64,000 nt of DNA from Thiohalomonas sp041685045 (GCA_041685045.1 JAWLGP010000012.1:66843-130842); one strand, 5' to 3'; positions 31,484-42,150 are shown, numbered from the stretch's first letter. The notes: generated by a model not told the origin, from the letters alone. Translations and numbers: made by a program.

Positions 31484-32290
31484 TCAGTCCTTCAGGCCGA
31501 GGACGTCCTGCATGTCGAAGAGGCCGGTTTGGCGGGCGCCGAGCCAGGTTGCGGCACGCACGGCGCCCTTGGCGAAGGTCATGCGGCTGGAGGCCTTGTG
31601 GGTGATCTCCACCCGCTCGCCGATGTCGGCGAACATAACCGTGTGCTCGCCGACGATGTCACCGGCACGGATGGTCTCGAAGCCGATGGTCTTGCGATCG
31701 CGCTCGCCGGTGCGGCCTTCGCGGCCGTAGACGGCACACTCCTTGAGATCCCGACCCAGTGCGTCGGCCACCACCTCGCCCATACGCAGGGCGGTGCCGG
31801 AGGGGGCGTCGACCTTATGGCGATGATGGGCCTCGACAATCTCGATATCGACCGTATCGCCCAGCACGCGGGCGGCCAGGTCCAGCAGCTTGAGGCAGAG
31901 ATTGACGCCGACGCTCATGTTGGGGGCGAAGACGATGGCGATCTCCTGCGCCGCCTCGCTGATCGAGGCTTTCTGCTCGTCGGAGAGGCCGGTGGTGCCA
32001 ATCACCAGCTTCTTGCCGGAAGCACGGCAGGCGGCGACGTTGGCCACGGTTGCCTCCGGCGACGTGAAGTCGATCAGCACGTCAAAGGCATCGGCTGATC
32101 CAGCCACGGAATCGGTGACGGTCACCCCCAGGCGCCCCACCCCGGCCAACTCGCCGGCGTCGGTCCCGACCAGGCTGCTGCCGGGCCGCTCGATCGCCGC
32201 GCCCAGTTCGACCCCTTCGGCCTGCTGGATCGCTTCGATGATCGCCTTGCCCATGCGCCCGCCGGCGCCCGTCACCCCGATTCGCATCAT
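31484..32290 (-). CDS. dapB: 4-hydroxy-tetrahydrodipicolinate reductase
   Basis: A 268-residue enzyme of lysine/diaminopimelate synthesis. It has the N-terminal NAD(P)-binding motif IGVTGAGGRMGKA and the substrate motif EAHHRHKVDAPSGTALRMGE near 155-175. The ATG at 32290 has AGAGG 7 nt upstream; the long open frame further upstream runs through repeat element C and is not coding. The end is about 365 bp from carA. Confidence 0.96.
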   Translation of the reverse strand: MMRIGVTGAGGRMGKAIIEAIQQAEGVELGAAIERPGSSLVGTDAGELAGVGRLGVTVTDSVAGSADAFDVLIDFTSPEATVANVAACRASGKKLVIGTTGLSDEQKASISEAAQEIAIVFAPNMSVGVNLCLKLLDLAARVLGDTVDIEIVEAHHRHKVDAPSGTALRMGEVVADALGRDLKECAVYGREGRTGERDRKTIGFETIRAGDIVGEHTVMFADIGERVEITHKASSRMTFAKGAVRAATWLGARQTGLFDMQDVLGLKD

Positions 32291-32318
32291 TGTCATGCCT
32301 CTGGATCTTGAAAAAGCT

Positions 32319-32480
32319 CTTAACGCAAAGACGCGAAGACGCAAAGGGCGCAAAGGAAAAACGGTTGAAGGTCGCGTGCTACCCGACTCTGCCGTTTGCG
32401 GGTGGGCCACGGCGCTGCCATCGATGCCCTAACCTAAAAGTCTTTGCGCCCTTTGCGTCTTTGCGCCTTTGCGTTGGATC
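32319..32480. repeat. iteron inverted-repeat element C (dapB upstream)
   Basis: Left-arm iterons of the ACGCAAAG type at 32323, 32331, 32339 and 32348 (spacings 8-8-9). Right-arm iterons of the CTTTGCGY type at 32442, 32451, 32459 and 32467 (spacings 9-8-8), an exact mirror. The centre of about 85 bp has no gene. It lies between the DsrE-like gene and dapB, so any dapB promoter lies in it or upstream of it. Confidence 0.85.
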
Positions 32481-32488
32481 TTTTGAAT

Positions 32489-33001
32489 TTACCAACTGAT
32501 ATAAGCGTAACCGTCTTCCTGAAGTTCCATCAGGTCGGCCGCGCCCACTTCAACGTACTTCACGAAGGGCAGCAGGTCCTCCTCGGTCCAGCCGAGCGCC
32601 TTCATGGTGTTGCCGCAGGCGTGGAACTCCACTCCGTACTGGGCCAGGCTGGAGACCCGCTGCTTGACCAAATCGGAAACCGGCCGCTCGGGATTTTTGG
32701 CCACGACGTGGATCCCCTCGGCGAAGGCGACGATCACGATTTTCACGTTGTCGCCATATTTACGCAGCACCGATCCGGCGGAGAACAGCACGTGGTCGTG
32801 GTAACCGGGATCGGCCTTGTTGAACTGATAGACGATCCTGTGCCCCGGCTCGTCGCCCGGGAAGTGCAGGTCATCGACACTGTCGGCCTCCTGTGCCGCG
32901 GCGCCGCCCGCGAACAGAGCCAGACCGAAGGCCATCAGCACCACCCGGAAATACGTGCGCACACGGCACATCGAACCAAGTCCCTTATTATTCTCGTTCA
33001 T
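32489..33001 (-). CDS. periplasmic DsrE/DsrF-like family protein
   Basis: A 170-residue protein with a signal peptide (MNENNKGLGSMCRVRTYF, then a hydrophobic stretch ending FAGGAAAQ near residue 37). The mature part has the DsrE-like alpha/beta pattern: HRIVYQFNKADP near the start, VKIVIVAFAEGIHVV, and a conserved single Cys in VEFHACGNTM. Homologues are common in sulfur-metabolising and other proteobacteria; the precise role is unknown. The start was chosen by GGGGAG 6 nt before the ATG. Confidence 0.75.
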   Translation of the reverse strand: MNENNKGLGSMCRVRTYFRVVLMAFGLALFAGGAAAQEADSVDDLHFPGDEPGHRIVYQFNKADPGYHDHVLFSAGSVLRKYGDNVKIVIVAFAEGIHVVAKNPERPVSDLVKQRVSSLAQYGVEFHACGNTMKALGWTEEDLLPFVKYVEVGAADLMELQEDGYAYISW

Positions 33002-33061
33002 TGTGGACTCCCCGAAGTCGTGGTGGACGGGTTTCGCTTGGCTCAACCCATCCTAGAAACG

Positions 33062-34198
33062 TTAGAACTTCATATCTTCGAAGAACTTCTTCACCCCGTC
33101 CAGCCAGCTGTGGTGTTTGGGGCTGTGGGTGCTGTTGCCGCCCTGCATCGATTCATCGAGCTGGCGCAGCAGTTCCTTCTGCTGTTCGGTAAGTTTGACC
33201 GGAGTTTCCACCGCCACCCGGCACATGAGGTCGCCGACCATGCCGCCACGAACCGACTTCACCCCCTTGCCGCGCAGGCGGAACAGCTTGCCGGTCTGGG
33301 TCTCGGGCGGCACCTTGAGCTTCACGCGGCCGTCCAGTGTGGGCACGTCCAACTCGCCGCCCAGTGCTGCGGTGGTGAAACTGATCGGGACTTCGCAGAA
33401 AAGGTCGTTGCCGTCGCGCTGAAAGATCGGGTGAGGGCGCACCTGGATCTGTACGTAGAGATCCCCGGGTGGGCCGCCGTTCTCGCCCATCTCGCCTTCT
33501 CCCGCGAGGCGGATGCGATCGCCGGTATCGACACCGGCGGGCACCTTCACCGAAAGCGTCTTTTGCTTCTCGACACGGCCCTGGCCATGACAGTTGGTGC
33601 AGGGATCGGTGATGATTTTGCCGCTGCCGTGGCAGCGCGGACAGGTCTGCTGTAGCGAAAAGAACCCCTGCTGCATCCGCACCTGGCCGTGGCCGTGGCA
33701 GGTGGGACAGGTAGTCGGAGTGGACCCCTTGCGGGCGCCCGAGCCGCCGCAGACTTCGCAGGCAACCAGACTCGGCACCCGGATCTTGACCGTGGTGCCG
33801 GCCACCGCTTCTTCCAGAGAGAGTTCGAGGTTGTAGCGCAGGTCAGCCCCACGGTAGACCCGTGAACCGCCTGCACCGCGTCCACCGCCGAAGATGTCGC
33901 CAAAGACGTCGCCGAAGATATCGGAGAAGCTGCCGCCGCCGCCGAAGCCACCGGGGCCGCCGCCCATGCCGCCTTCCACGCCGGCATGACCGAACTGGTC
34001 GTAGGCCGCTCGCTTCTGGGCGTCGGAAAGGATGTCGTAGGCCTCCCTGGCCTCCTTGAACTTGTCCTCGGCTTCCTTGTTATCGGGATTGCGGTCCGGG
34101 TGATACTTCATCGCCATGCGTTTGAAGGCCTTTTTGATTTCGGCCTCGGTCGCATTGCGCTGGATCTCCAGCACTTCGTAATAATCGCGTTTTGCCAT
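33062..34198 (-). CDS. dnaJ: chaperone protein DnaJ
   Basis: A 378-residue full-length type I Hsp40. The J-domain has HPD at 33-35, followed by a Gly/Phe-rich linker (about 75-115). Four zinc-binding CxxCxGxG repeats follow (CEVCGGSG, CPTCHGHG, CPRCHGSG, CTNCHGQG; about 145-210), then the C-terminal substrate-binding domains. It stimulates DnaK ATPase. It follows dnaK in the hrcA-grpE-dnaK-dnaJ order, separated from it by palindromic element D. Confidence 0.97.
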   Translation of the reverse strand: MAKRDYYEVLEIQRNATEAEIKKAFKRMAMKYHPDRNPDNKEAEDKFKEAREAYDILSDAQKRAAYDQFGHAGVEGGMGGGPGGFGGGGSFSDIFGDVFGDIFGGGRGAGGSRVYRGADLRYNLELSLEEAVAGTTVKIRVPSLVACEVCGGSGARKGSTPTTCPTCHGHGQVRMQQGFFSLQQTCPRCHGSGKIITDPCTNCHGQGRVEKQKTLSVKVPAGVDTGDRIRLAGEGEMGENGGPPGDLYVQIQVRPHPIFQRDGNDLFCEVPISFTTAALGGELDVPTLDGRVKLKVPPETQTGKLFRLRGKGVKSVRGGMVGDLMCRVAVETPVKLTEQQKELLRQLDESMQGGNSTHSPKHHSWLDGVKKFFEDMKF

Positions 34199-34215
34199 AA
34201 CCCTACATCGCTGAA

Positions 34216-34283
34216 AACCACGAAGAGCACGGGGAACACGGGGTCATCGAAAGTCGCCCCGTGCTCCCCGTGCCCCCCTTGGA
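34216..34283. repeat. iteron inverted-repeat element D (dnaK/dnaJ spacer)
   Basis: Left-arm iterons CACGAAG, CACGGGG and CACGGGG at 34219, 34228 and 34237 (9-bp spacing). The right arm has CCCCGTG at 34257 and 34266, and a degenerate third near 34275. The centre is only about 13 bp, so it can form a strong hairpin in the dnaK-dnaJ mRNA. Confidence 0.75.
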
Positions 34284-34303
34284 GCATATTCGAATGCGAT
34301 AGT

Positions 34304-36235
<1,932 letters not shown>

Positions 36236-36315
36236 GTTGCTCTCCGGTTCGGTTGCCCGCCGCCAAGGCGGCTTTCAATTTGGTTACGCTCTAAATAGGG
36301 TCTTGGCCCGGTGTT

Positions 36316-36888
36316 TCAAGGGGTCTTCGAGACCATCACCATGGCCGGGCGGATCAGGCGCTCATTCAAGGTGTAGCCCTTCTGCAGCACCATCAGCACG
36401 GTATTGGCCGGGTGGTCGGCACTGGCCTGCATGGTCATCGCCTGGTGCAGTTCCGGATTGAAGGGCTCGCCTTGGGGGTTGATCTCCTTGACGCCGAACT
36501 TCTCCAGCACGATGCTGAACATCTTCAGCGTCAGCTCGGTGCCCTCGCGCAGCTTGGCAATGTTCTCCTCTTCGCCCGTGGCGGCTGCCAGCCCCATCTC
36601 CAGGCTGTCCTTGACCGGCAGCAGTTCCTGGGCAAACTTCTCCAGCGCATACTTGTGGGCGTGCTCGACATCGCGCTCGGCGCGGCGGCGACTGTTATCC
36701 AGCTCCGCCTGCAGCCGCAGCAGCTGGTTCCAATGCTCGTCGACCTTGTTACGGGCATCCTCGAGCTGGAGCTGCAGCTCCTCGACACCCGGGGCGGGCG
36801 CCTGCCCCTCCTCCTGCTCCGGCGCGGCCGCGCCCGCAGCCGTCTGGCCCTCTTCGGCAATTTCGGAGGATTTCTTCTCTTCGCTCAT
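36316..36888 (-). CDS. grpE: nucleotide exchange factor GrpE
   Basis: A 190-residue protein with an acidic disordered N-terminus (about 1-35), a long coiled coil (about 36-100; ARNKVDEHWNQLLRLQAELDNSRRR) and a C-terminal beta domain with the family signature NPQGEPFNPELHQAMTMQ. It releases ADP from DnaK. It lies 80 nt upstream of dnaK. Confidence 0.96.
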   Translation of the reverse strand: MSEEKKSSEIAEEGQTAAGAAAPEQEEGQAPAPGVEELQLQLEDARNKVDEHWNQLLRLQAELDNSRRRAERDVEHAHKYALEKFAQELLPVKDSLEMGLAAATGEEENIAKLREGTELTLKMFSIVLEKFGVKEINPQGEPFNPELHQAMTMQASADHPANTVLMVLQKGYTLNERLIRPAMVMVSKTP

Positions 36889-36920
36889 TCGCTCAAACTC
36901 CGGTTCCTATTTGCTCAATA

Positions 36921-37033
36921 TGGGACAGGATTAACAGGATTTGTCCGGGATGGACAGACATTTGCCATTAAAAACCAAGGCTTTTCCCGTCATCCTGTCA
37001 ATCCTGAAAAAAATCCTGTCAATCCTGTTCTAT
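36921..37033. repeat. iteron inverted-repeat element E (hrcA/grpE spacer)
   Basis: Left-arm iterons CAGGAT at 36926 and 36935, then degenerate GGGAT and CAGAC copies. Right-arm ATCCTG at 36992, 37001, 37013 and 37022 (spacings 9-12-9). The iteron sequence is the same as in element B, 5 kb away, but the centre (about 30 bp) is different and shorter. Confidence 0.82.
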
Positions 37034-37137
37034 ATGATCGAAGCTCGCTCTTACCCCAAGAGCTCCGGTTCCTTTCAACAGGATTGTTCAATCTGGATCG
37101 CGGGCAGTCCCGCGAATAGTCCCGGTGATATTGGGGA

Positions 37138-38175
37138 CTACTTTTCTTGATTCAAGGCGGCCCCGAGCAACCGGGCGGTGATGTCGACCAGGGGGATGAC
37201 CCGGCCGTAGGCCATGCGGGTGGGGCCGATGACGCCAAGTACGCCGACCACCTGGTCCTGCACCGTGTAGGGCGAGGTGACCACGCTGCAGGCGTCCAAC
37301 GCCTCATAACCCGATTCATTGCCGATGAAGATCTGCATCCCCTTGGCAGAAAGGGAATGATCCAGCAGGTGCAGGATGTCCTGCTTCTTGGCGAACGCCT
37401 CGAACAGCTGACGCAGCCGCTCCATGTCGGACATCTCGGCATAGCCCATCAGATTGGTCTCGCCCGCCATCAGATAGTCGTCCTCGTCGTCCGCGGAGAA
37501 GGCCTTCTGTGCCATCTCCAGCGCCGAGCGCATCAGGCGATCCATATCCTCCCGGTCCGCCTGCATCTGCCGCAGCAGGGAGTCCCGAACCTGACGCAGG
37601 GTGCGGCCGGCGAAGTGTTCATTGATGAAGTTGGCCGCCTGGGTCAGCTCTGAACTGGTGTAGGCCCGGCCGGTATCGATGATCCGGTTTTGCACCTCCC
37701 GCTCGTTGACCACCAGGATCACCAGCACGCGATTGCCCGACAGCGGCAGGAACTCGATCTGGCGCAACGCCACCACCTCCCTCCGCGGCAGCATCACCAC
37801 CCCGGCCATGGAGGTGATCTCCGACAGCAAGGAGGAGGCGGAGGCGATGATCCGCTGGGGATCGGCATCGCGCAGAAATTGGGCCTTGAGGGTGTCGATC
37901 TCCTGCTCGGCCAGCGGATTGATGGTGAGCAGGTTGTCCACAAACAGCCGGTAGCCACGAACCGTCGGAACCCGGCCGGCCGAGGTATGGGGCGCCTGGA
38001 TCAGCCCCAGCTCCTCCAGGTCGGCCATCACGTTGCGGATGGTGGCCGGGCTGAGGTCGAGCTTGGCGTCGCGCGACAGGGTGCGCGAACCGACCGGCGC
38101 ACCGTCCCGAATGTAACGCTCCACCAGCACCTTGAGCAGGTGTTGTGCACGTTCAGTCAGTTCCTGGCCGGCCAT
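37138..38175 (-). CDS. hrcA: heat-inducible transcription repressor HrcA
   Basis: A 345-residue repressor. The N-terminal winged helix is MAGQELTERAQHLLKVLVERYI, then GSRTLSRDAKLDLSPATIRNVMADLEELG. A GAF-like dimerisation and sensing domain follows (about 105-330). It represses the heat-shock operon by binding CIRCE, and GroEL normally promotes its folding. An in-frame TTG 8 codons upstream is possible; the ATG was preferred. It is the first gene of hrcA-grpE-dnaK-dnaJ, with CIRCE 52 nt upstream. Confidence 0.95.
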   Translation of the reverse strand: MAGQELTERAQHLLKVLVERYIRDGAPVGSRTLSRDAKLDLSPATIRNVMADLEELGLIQAPHTSAGRVPTVRGYRLFVDNLLTINPLAEQEIDTLKAQFLRDADPQRIIASASSLLSEITSMAGVVMLPRREVVALRQIEFLPLSGNRVLVILVVNEREVQNRIIDTGRAYTSSELTQAANFINEHFAGRTLRQVRDSLLRQMQADREDMDRLMRSALEMAQKAFSADDEDDYLMAGETNLMGYAEMSDMERLRQLFEAFAKKQDILHLLDHSLSAKGMQIFIGNESGYEALDACSVVTSPYTVQDQVVGVLGVIGPTRMAYGRVIPLVDITARLLGAALNQEK

Positions 38176-38226
38176 AGAAGGTTCGTAATCCCGTGACAAT
38201 CGGTTACCACGCAGTGGACGTCGATT

Positions 38227-38253
38227 CTAGCACTCTTAACTATAGAGTGCTAA
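38227..38253 (-). promoter_or_regulatory. CIRCE operator (HrcA-binding site)
   Basis: CTAGCACTC, 9 bp, GAGTGCTAA: the consensus TTAGCACTC-N9-GAGTGCTAA with one mismatch. It lies upstream of hrcA in the 153-bp divergent spacer with nadK. It shows that the dnaK operon is under HrcA control in this organism. Confidence 0.95.
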
Positions 38254-38328
38254 GCGATGCGCGGGTTCACGTCCCGGTTGGCGACAGGCAGGTAACGTGT
38301 TAAGTTTCGGGCATTTTTGGAGGACGCA

Positions 38329-39195
38329 ATGGCGGAAGCATTCAGCTGCATCGGCTTGATCGGGAAGTACGGCGATCCGTCCGTCGGCACGACCCTGGAG
38401 AGCCTGCGTACCCACCTGCAGGCACGAAAGCTAAAGGTACTGCTGGATGAGTCCACGGCAGAGGTCTGGACCGAACACGACCTGACCATTGCCAGCCGTG
38501 AGCAGATCGGCAACCAGTGCGATCTCGCCATTGTGGTCGGCGGCGACGGCAGCATGCTCAATGCTGCCCGCTCCCTGGCCAGCTCACAGATCGCCCTGCT
38601 CGGCATCAATCTCGGGCGGCTCGGTTTCCTGACCGACATCTCGCCGAATCAGATGCAGGAGAAACTGGACGCGATCCTCGCAGGCGAGTATCAGGAGGAG
38701 AAACGCTTCCTGCTGCACTCGCAGATCCTGCGCGAGGGCGAACTCGTGGCCGAGAGCGAGGCCCTGAACGACGTGGTGGTGCACAAGTTCGACGTGGCCC
38801 GCATGATCGAACTGGAAACCTATGTCGACGGCAAGTTCGTCAACACTGTGCGCTCCGACGGACTCATCGTTTCGACCCCCACCGGTTCCACCGCCTACGC
38901 CCTCTCCGGCGGCGGCCCGATCCTGTATCCGAGTCTCGATGCGGTGATCCTGGTGCCCATCTGCCCCCACACCCTGAGCAACCGCCCGATCGTGATCCAC
39001 GGCGACAGCACCATCGAGCTGGTGGTGCGCGGCGGTCAGAGCCATGCCCAGGTCACCTGTGACGGGCAGATCAACCTCGGACTGGTCTGCGGCGATCGCA
39101 TCCGGATCACCAAGCGACGCCATGCGGTTCGCCTGATCCATCCGAGCGACCACGACCATTTCCAGGTGCTGCGCGCCAAGCTGAACTGGGGTTGA
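38329..39195 (+). CDS. nadK: NAD kinase
   Basis: A 288-residue kinase that makes NADP. Motifs: GGDGSMLNAAR near residue 65 and LGFLTDI near 93, the nucleotide-binding TPTGSTAYALSGGGPILYP, and CPHTLSNRPIV. The ATG at 38329 has GGAGG 5 nt upstream. It is divergent from hrcA and followed by recN, a common gammaproteobacterial order. Confidence 0.96.
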   Translation: MAEAFSCIGLIGKYGDPSVGTTLESLRTHLQARKLKVLLDESTAEVWTEHDLTIASREQIGNQCDLAIVVGGDGSMLNAARSLASSQIALLGINLGRLGFLTDISPNQMQEKLDAILAGEYQEEKRFLLHSQILREGELVAESEALNDVVVHKFDVARMIELETYVDGKFVNTVRSDGLIVSTPTGSTAYALSGGGPILYPSLDAVILVPICPHTLSNRPIVIHGDSTIELVVRGGQSHAQVTCDGQINLGLVCGDRIRITKRRHAVRLIHPSDHDHFQVLRAKLNWG

Positions 39196-39240
39196 CCGGT
39201 TTACCACCGTGCCGCCAAATCCCGTGACCCCGAACCTGCC

Positions 39241-40947
39241 ATGCTGAGCCACCTCCACATCCGCGATTTTGCCATCGTCGATGAACTCGACCTCGAGGGT
39301 TCGACCGGCATGACCGTCCTGACCGGCGAGACCGGCGCCGGCAAGTCGATCCTGCTCGATGCCCTCGGCCTGACCCTGGGCGACCGTGCCGACACCAGCG
39401 TGGTGCGGCACGGCGCCGAGCGGGCCGAGATCGTGGCAAGCTTCGCCATCGACCGCTTGCCGGAAGTGACGAAGTGGCTGCGCGAACATGAGCTCGATGG
39501 GGAAGGCGAGTGCCTGTTGCGGCGCACCGTCAACGCCGATGGTGGCTCACGGGGCTACATCAACGGCCGGCCGGTAGCCGTGCAGTTGCTGCGCGAACTC
39601 GGTGAGCAACTGGTCGATATCCATGGTCAGCATGCCCATCAGTACCTGCTGCGAGCCGATGCACAGCGGCAAACCATCGACGGTTTCGGCGGGCTGACGG
39701 CAGCGGCCGAAGCGGTTGCCGCCGCCTTTCGGGCATGGCGTGAGCTGCAGCGGGAATTCGAAGCCTTGAGCGCGGCGCGTCGCGACCGCGAAGCGCGCCT
39801 CGACCTCCTGCGTTACCAGGTCGAAGAGCTGGCGGCCCTGGAGCTGCGCGGCGACGAACTTGCGGCGCTGGAGGAAGAGCATCAGCGTCTCGCCAATGTC
39901 ACCCGCCTGCAGGAGGGCGCCCACCGTGCGGCCGCCACCCTGAACGATGAAGACGGAGAAGGTGCAGCCACCCTGCTGGAGCGCGCCGCCGCCGAACTGC
40001 GAGAACTCAGTGACTACGACAGCGCACTGGCACCCTTGGCCGAGCTGGTGGAGTCGGCGGCCATTCAGGCCAAAGAGGCCGGCAACGAGGTGCGCCACTA
40101 TCTGTCCGCGCTCGACCTCGACCCGGAACGCCTGGAAGCGGTGGAACAACGCCTGGATGCCGTCCAGGGCCTGGCCCGCAAGCACCGTTGCCGGGAGGAC
40201 GAACTGCCGGAGCTGCTCGCCAAACTGCAAGAAGAGCTGGAGCAGCTCGATAGCGCCGAGACCCGTTTCGGCGACCTGGAGGCACGCATCGGTGAAGCCC
40301 GTGCGGCCTGGCAAGAGGCCGCCGACCGGCTCGGTCAGGGGCGCCGCGAAGCTGCGGACCGTCTGTCGGCCGCGGTCACCGACAACATGGCCGAACTGGG
40401 CATGGGCGGCGGCCGCTTCGTGATCGAATGGGAGCCCACCGGGGATGAGCCATCGGCGCACGGCCGGGAGCGCGCGCTGTTTCTGGTCACCACCAATGCC
40501 GGGCAACCCCCGCGACCGTTGCAGAAGGTCGCCTCGGGGGGCGAGCTGTCCCGCATCAGCCTGGCCATCCAAGTGATCACCGCCGGGACAACCGGCATCC
40601 CGACCCTGATCTTTGACGAGGTGGACGTGGGTGTCGGTGGAGGCGTGGCAGAGATCGTCGGGCGCAAGTTACGCCAGTTGGCCGATTCCCGGCAGGTGCT
40701 CTGTGTCACCCATCAGCCGCAGGTCGCGGCACAGGGTCACCACCATCATCGCATTCGCAAGGCAAGCGCCGGCGGCCACACCCGCACCCGGGTGGACCCG
40801 CTGGACCCCGCCGAACGGGTCGACGAGATCGCCCGCATGCTCGGCGGCCTCGAGATCACCGACCAGACGCGCTCACACGCGCGCGAAATGATCGAGCTGG
40901 CGCAGGCGGCCAAGTCCAGGAAGCGAAGCAGGAAAGTACAGGCGTAG
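39241..40947 (+). CDS. recN: DNA repair protein RecN
   Basis: A 568-residue SMC-like ATPase. Walker A GETGAGKS is at 29-36. A long charged coiled-coil region (about 150-380) is interrupted by a central segment. The ABC signature KVASGGELSRISLAIQ and Walker B TLIFDEVDVGVGG are near 430-465. It acts in double-strand-break repair. No clear LexA box was seen in the 45-nt spacer with nadK. Confidence 0.96.
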   Translation: MLSHLHIRDFAIVDELDLEGSTGMTVLTGETGAGKSILLDALGLTLGDRADTSVVRHGAERAEIVASFAIDRLPEVTKWLREHELDGEGECLLRRTVNADGGSRGYINGRPVAVQLLRELGEQLVDIHGQHAHQYLLRADAQRQTIDGFGGLTAAAEAVAAAFRAWRELQREFEALSAARRDREARLDLLRYQVEELAALELRGDELAALEEEHQRLANVTRLQEGAHRAAATLNDEDGEGAATLLERAAAELRELSDYDSALAPLAELVESAAIQAKEAGNEVRHYLSALDLDPERLEAVEQRLDAVQGLARKHRCREDELPELLAKLQEELEQLDSAETRFGDLEARIGEARAAWQEAADRLGQGRREAADRLSAAVTDNMAELGMGGGRFVIEWEPTGDEPSAHGRERALFLVTTNAGQPPRPLQKVASGGELSRISLAIQVITAGTTGIPTLIFDEVDVGVGGGVAEIVGRKLRQLADSRQVLCVTHQPQVAAQGHHHHRIRKASAGGHTRTRVDPLDPAERVDEIARMLGGLEITDQTRSHAREMIELAQAAKSRKRSRKVQA

Positions 40948-40974
40948 GGCGGAACGGCTCGGGGTGAAGCAGCG

Positions 40975-41403
40975 CTACTTGCGCCGACACTTCGGGCAAA
41001 TGCCGTACAGGTAAAGGCTGTGATCGGTGATATCGAACCCGTGCCGTTCGGCGATGGCCTGCTGCCGGGCCTCGATGGTTTCATCGAGGAACTCCACCAC
41101 CGTGCCGCACTTGACGCACAGCAGGTGGTCATGGTGCCGCCCCTGGTCGAGTTCGAAGACGGAGTGTCCCCCTTCGAAATGGTGGCGGGCCACCAGCCCG
41201 GCCCCCTCGAACTGCGTCAGCACGCGATAGACCGTGGCAAGGCCCACATCCTCGCCGGATTCGAGCAGCGCCTTGTAGACATCCTCGGCACTCATGTGCC
41301 GCTGGTCGCTGGCTTCCAGGATCTGCAGGATCTTGATGCGCGGCAGCGTCGCCTTGAGGCCGGCCTTTTTCAAATCGTCGGAGGTATTCGAGCGGGATGA
41401 CAT
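40975..41403 (-). CDS. fur: ferric uptake regulator Fur
   Basis: A 142-residue winged-helix metalloregulator. The DNA-binding domain is about 1-85 (LKKAGLKATLPRIKILQILE, LATVYRVLTQFEGAGLV). Metal ligands are visible in HHFEGGHSVFE, RHHDHLLCVKCG and the C-terminal CPKC. It represses iron uptake genes. It is convergent with recN and divergent from bamE, as in many gammaproteobacteria. Confidence 0.97.
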   Translation of the reverse strand: MSSRSNTSDDLKKAGLKATLPRIKILQILEASDQRHMSAEDVYKALLESGEDVGLATVYRVLTQFEGAGLVARHHFEGGHSVFELDQGRHHDHLLCVKCGTVVEFLDETIEARQQAIAERHGFDITDHSLYLYGICPKCRRK

Positions 41404-41457
41404 GCGTTCAACGGCCCCTTTCGGATATCATGGCAAGATAACTTGCGAACCAAGCCA

Positions 41458-41802
41458 ATGCAAAAGATTATCATTTGTTTCGGCGCCGCCGCGCTGCTCG
41501 CCGGCTGCGCACACAAGATCCCCGTGCAACAGGGCAACATCCTGACCCAGGCCCAGGTGGAGCGGCTGAAACCGGGTATGGAGAAGCGCCAGGTGCAGTT
41601 TTTGCTCGGAACGCCGGTGCTGAATGACCCGTTCCATCAGGACCGCTGGGACTACCGCTACAGCTACAAGCCCGGCAGCGAGTCGAAATCGGCCCGGCAA
41701 TATGGGCTGACGGTCTGGTTCGAGGGGGAGAGGATGCTGCGCTACGAAGTCCAGGGCGAGATCCCCGCGGAGGTCCCCCTGGTGCCGGCGAACGTCGAGT
41801 AA
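41458..41802 (+). CDS. bamE: outer membrane assembly lipoprotein BamE
   Basis: A 114-residue lipoprotein. The signal peptide ends in the lipobox LLAGC (Cys near residue 17). The mature SmpA/OmlA domain contains LTQAQVERLKPGMEKRQVQFLLGTPVLNDPFHQDRWDYRY. It is part of the Bam complex for beta-barrel insertion. The ATG at 41458 was chosen over an upstream TTG because it gives a proper signal peptide. It is divergent from fur. Confidence 0.96.
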   Translation: MQKIIICFGAAALLAGCAHKIPVQQGNILTQAQVERLKPGMEKRQVQFLLGTPVLNDPFHQDRWDYRYSYKPGSESKSARQYGLTVWFEGERMLRYEVQGEIPAEVPLVPANVE

Positions 41803-41832
41803 TCGGCGGCTGTCGACGCCCGCGGGGTCCTG

Positions 41833-42150
41833 CTACTCCTCCCCGCCGCCCTTCTTCATGCTCTTGCCGTCGGCGGCGCGCTGCTTGCGCACCTCTTTGG
41901 GATCGGCAATGAGCGCCCGGTAGATCTCCACCCGGTCACGCGCCTGCAGCTTCGCGCTCAGCTTGGTGAGCTTGCCGAAGATTCCGACCTTGTTGGCGCC
42001 GAGATCGATTTCGGGGAAGCGTTGGCGAATCCCGGAGGTCTCAATCGCCTGCTCGACGGTCGCGCCCTCCTCGACCTCCACCTCCAGAATGGTCTGGGCA
42101 TCCGGTAGCGCATAGGCCACCTCGACATGTAGCGTACTAGCCTTTGCCAT
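41833..42150 (-). CDS. rnfH: RnfH family protein (UPF0125)
   Basis: A 105-residue ubiquitin-fold protein: VEVAYALPDAQTILEVEVEEGATVEQAI, then NKVGIFGKLTKLSAKLQARDRVEIYRALIADPKEVRKQRA. The biochemical role is unclear. It overlaps the ratA end by 14 nt in the conserved ratA-rnfH pair next to bamE. The start MAKASTLHVEV was preferred over an extension of 10 residues. Confidence 0.92.
   Translation of the reverse strand: MAKASTLHVEVAYALPDAQTILEVEVEEGATVEQAIETSGIRQRFPEIDLGANKVGIFGKLTKLSAKLQARDRVEIYRALIADPKEVRKQRAADGKSMKKGGGEE

Noticed and set aside
41458..41485. Fur box at the start of bamE (AGATTATCATTTG)
   Set aside because: It matches only part of the 19-bp consensus, lies within coding sequence, and no second half-site is visible.
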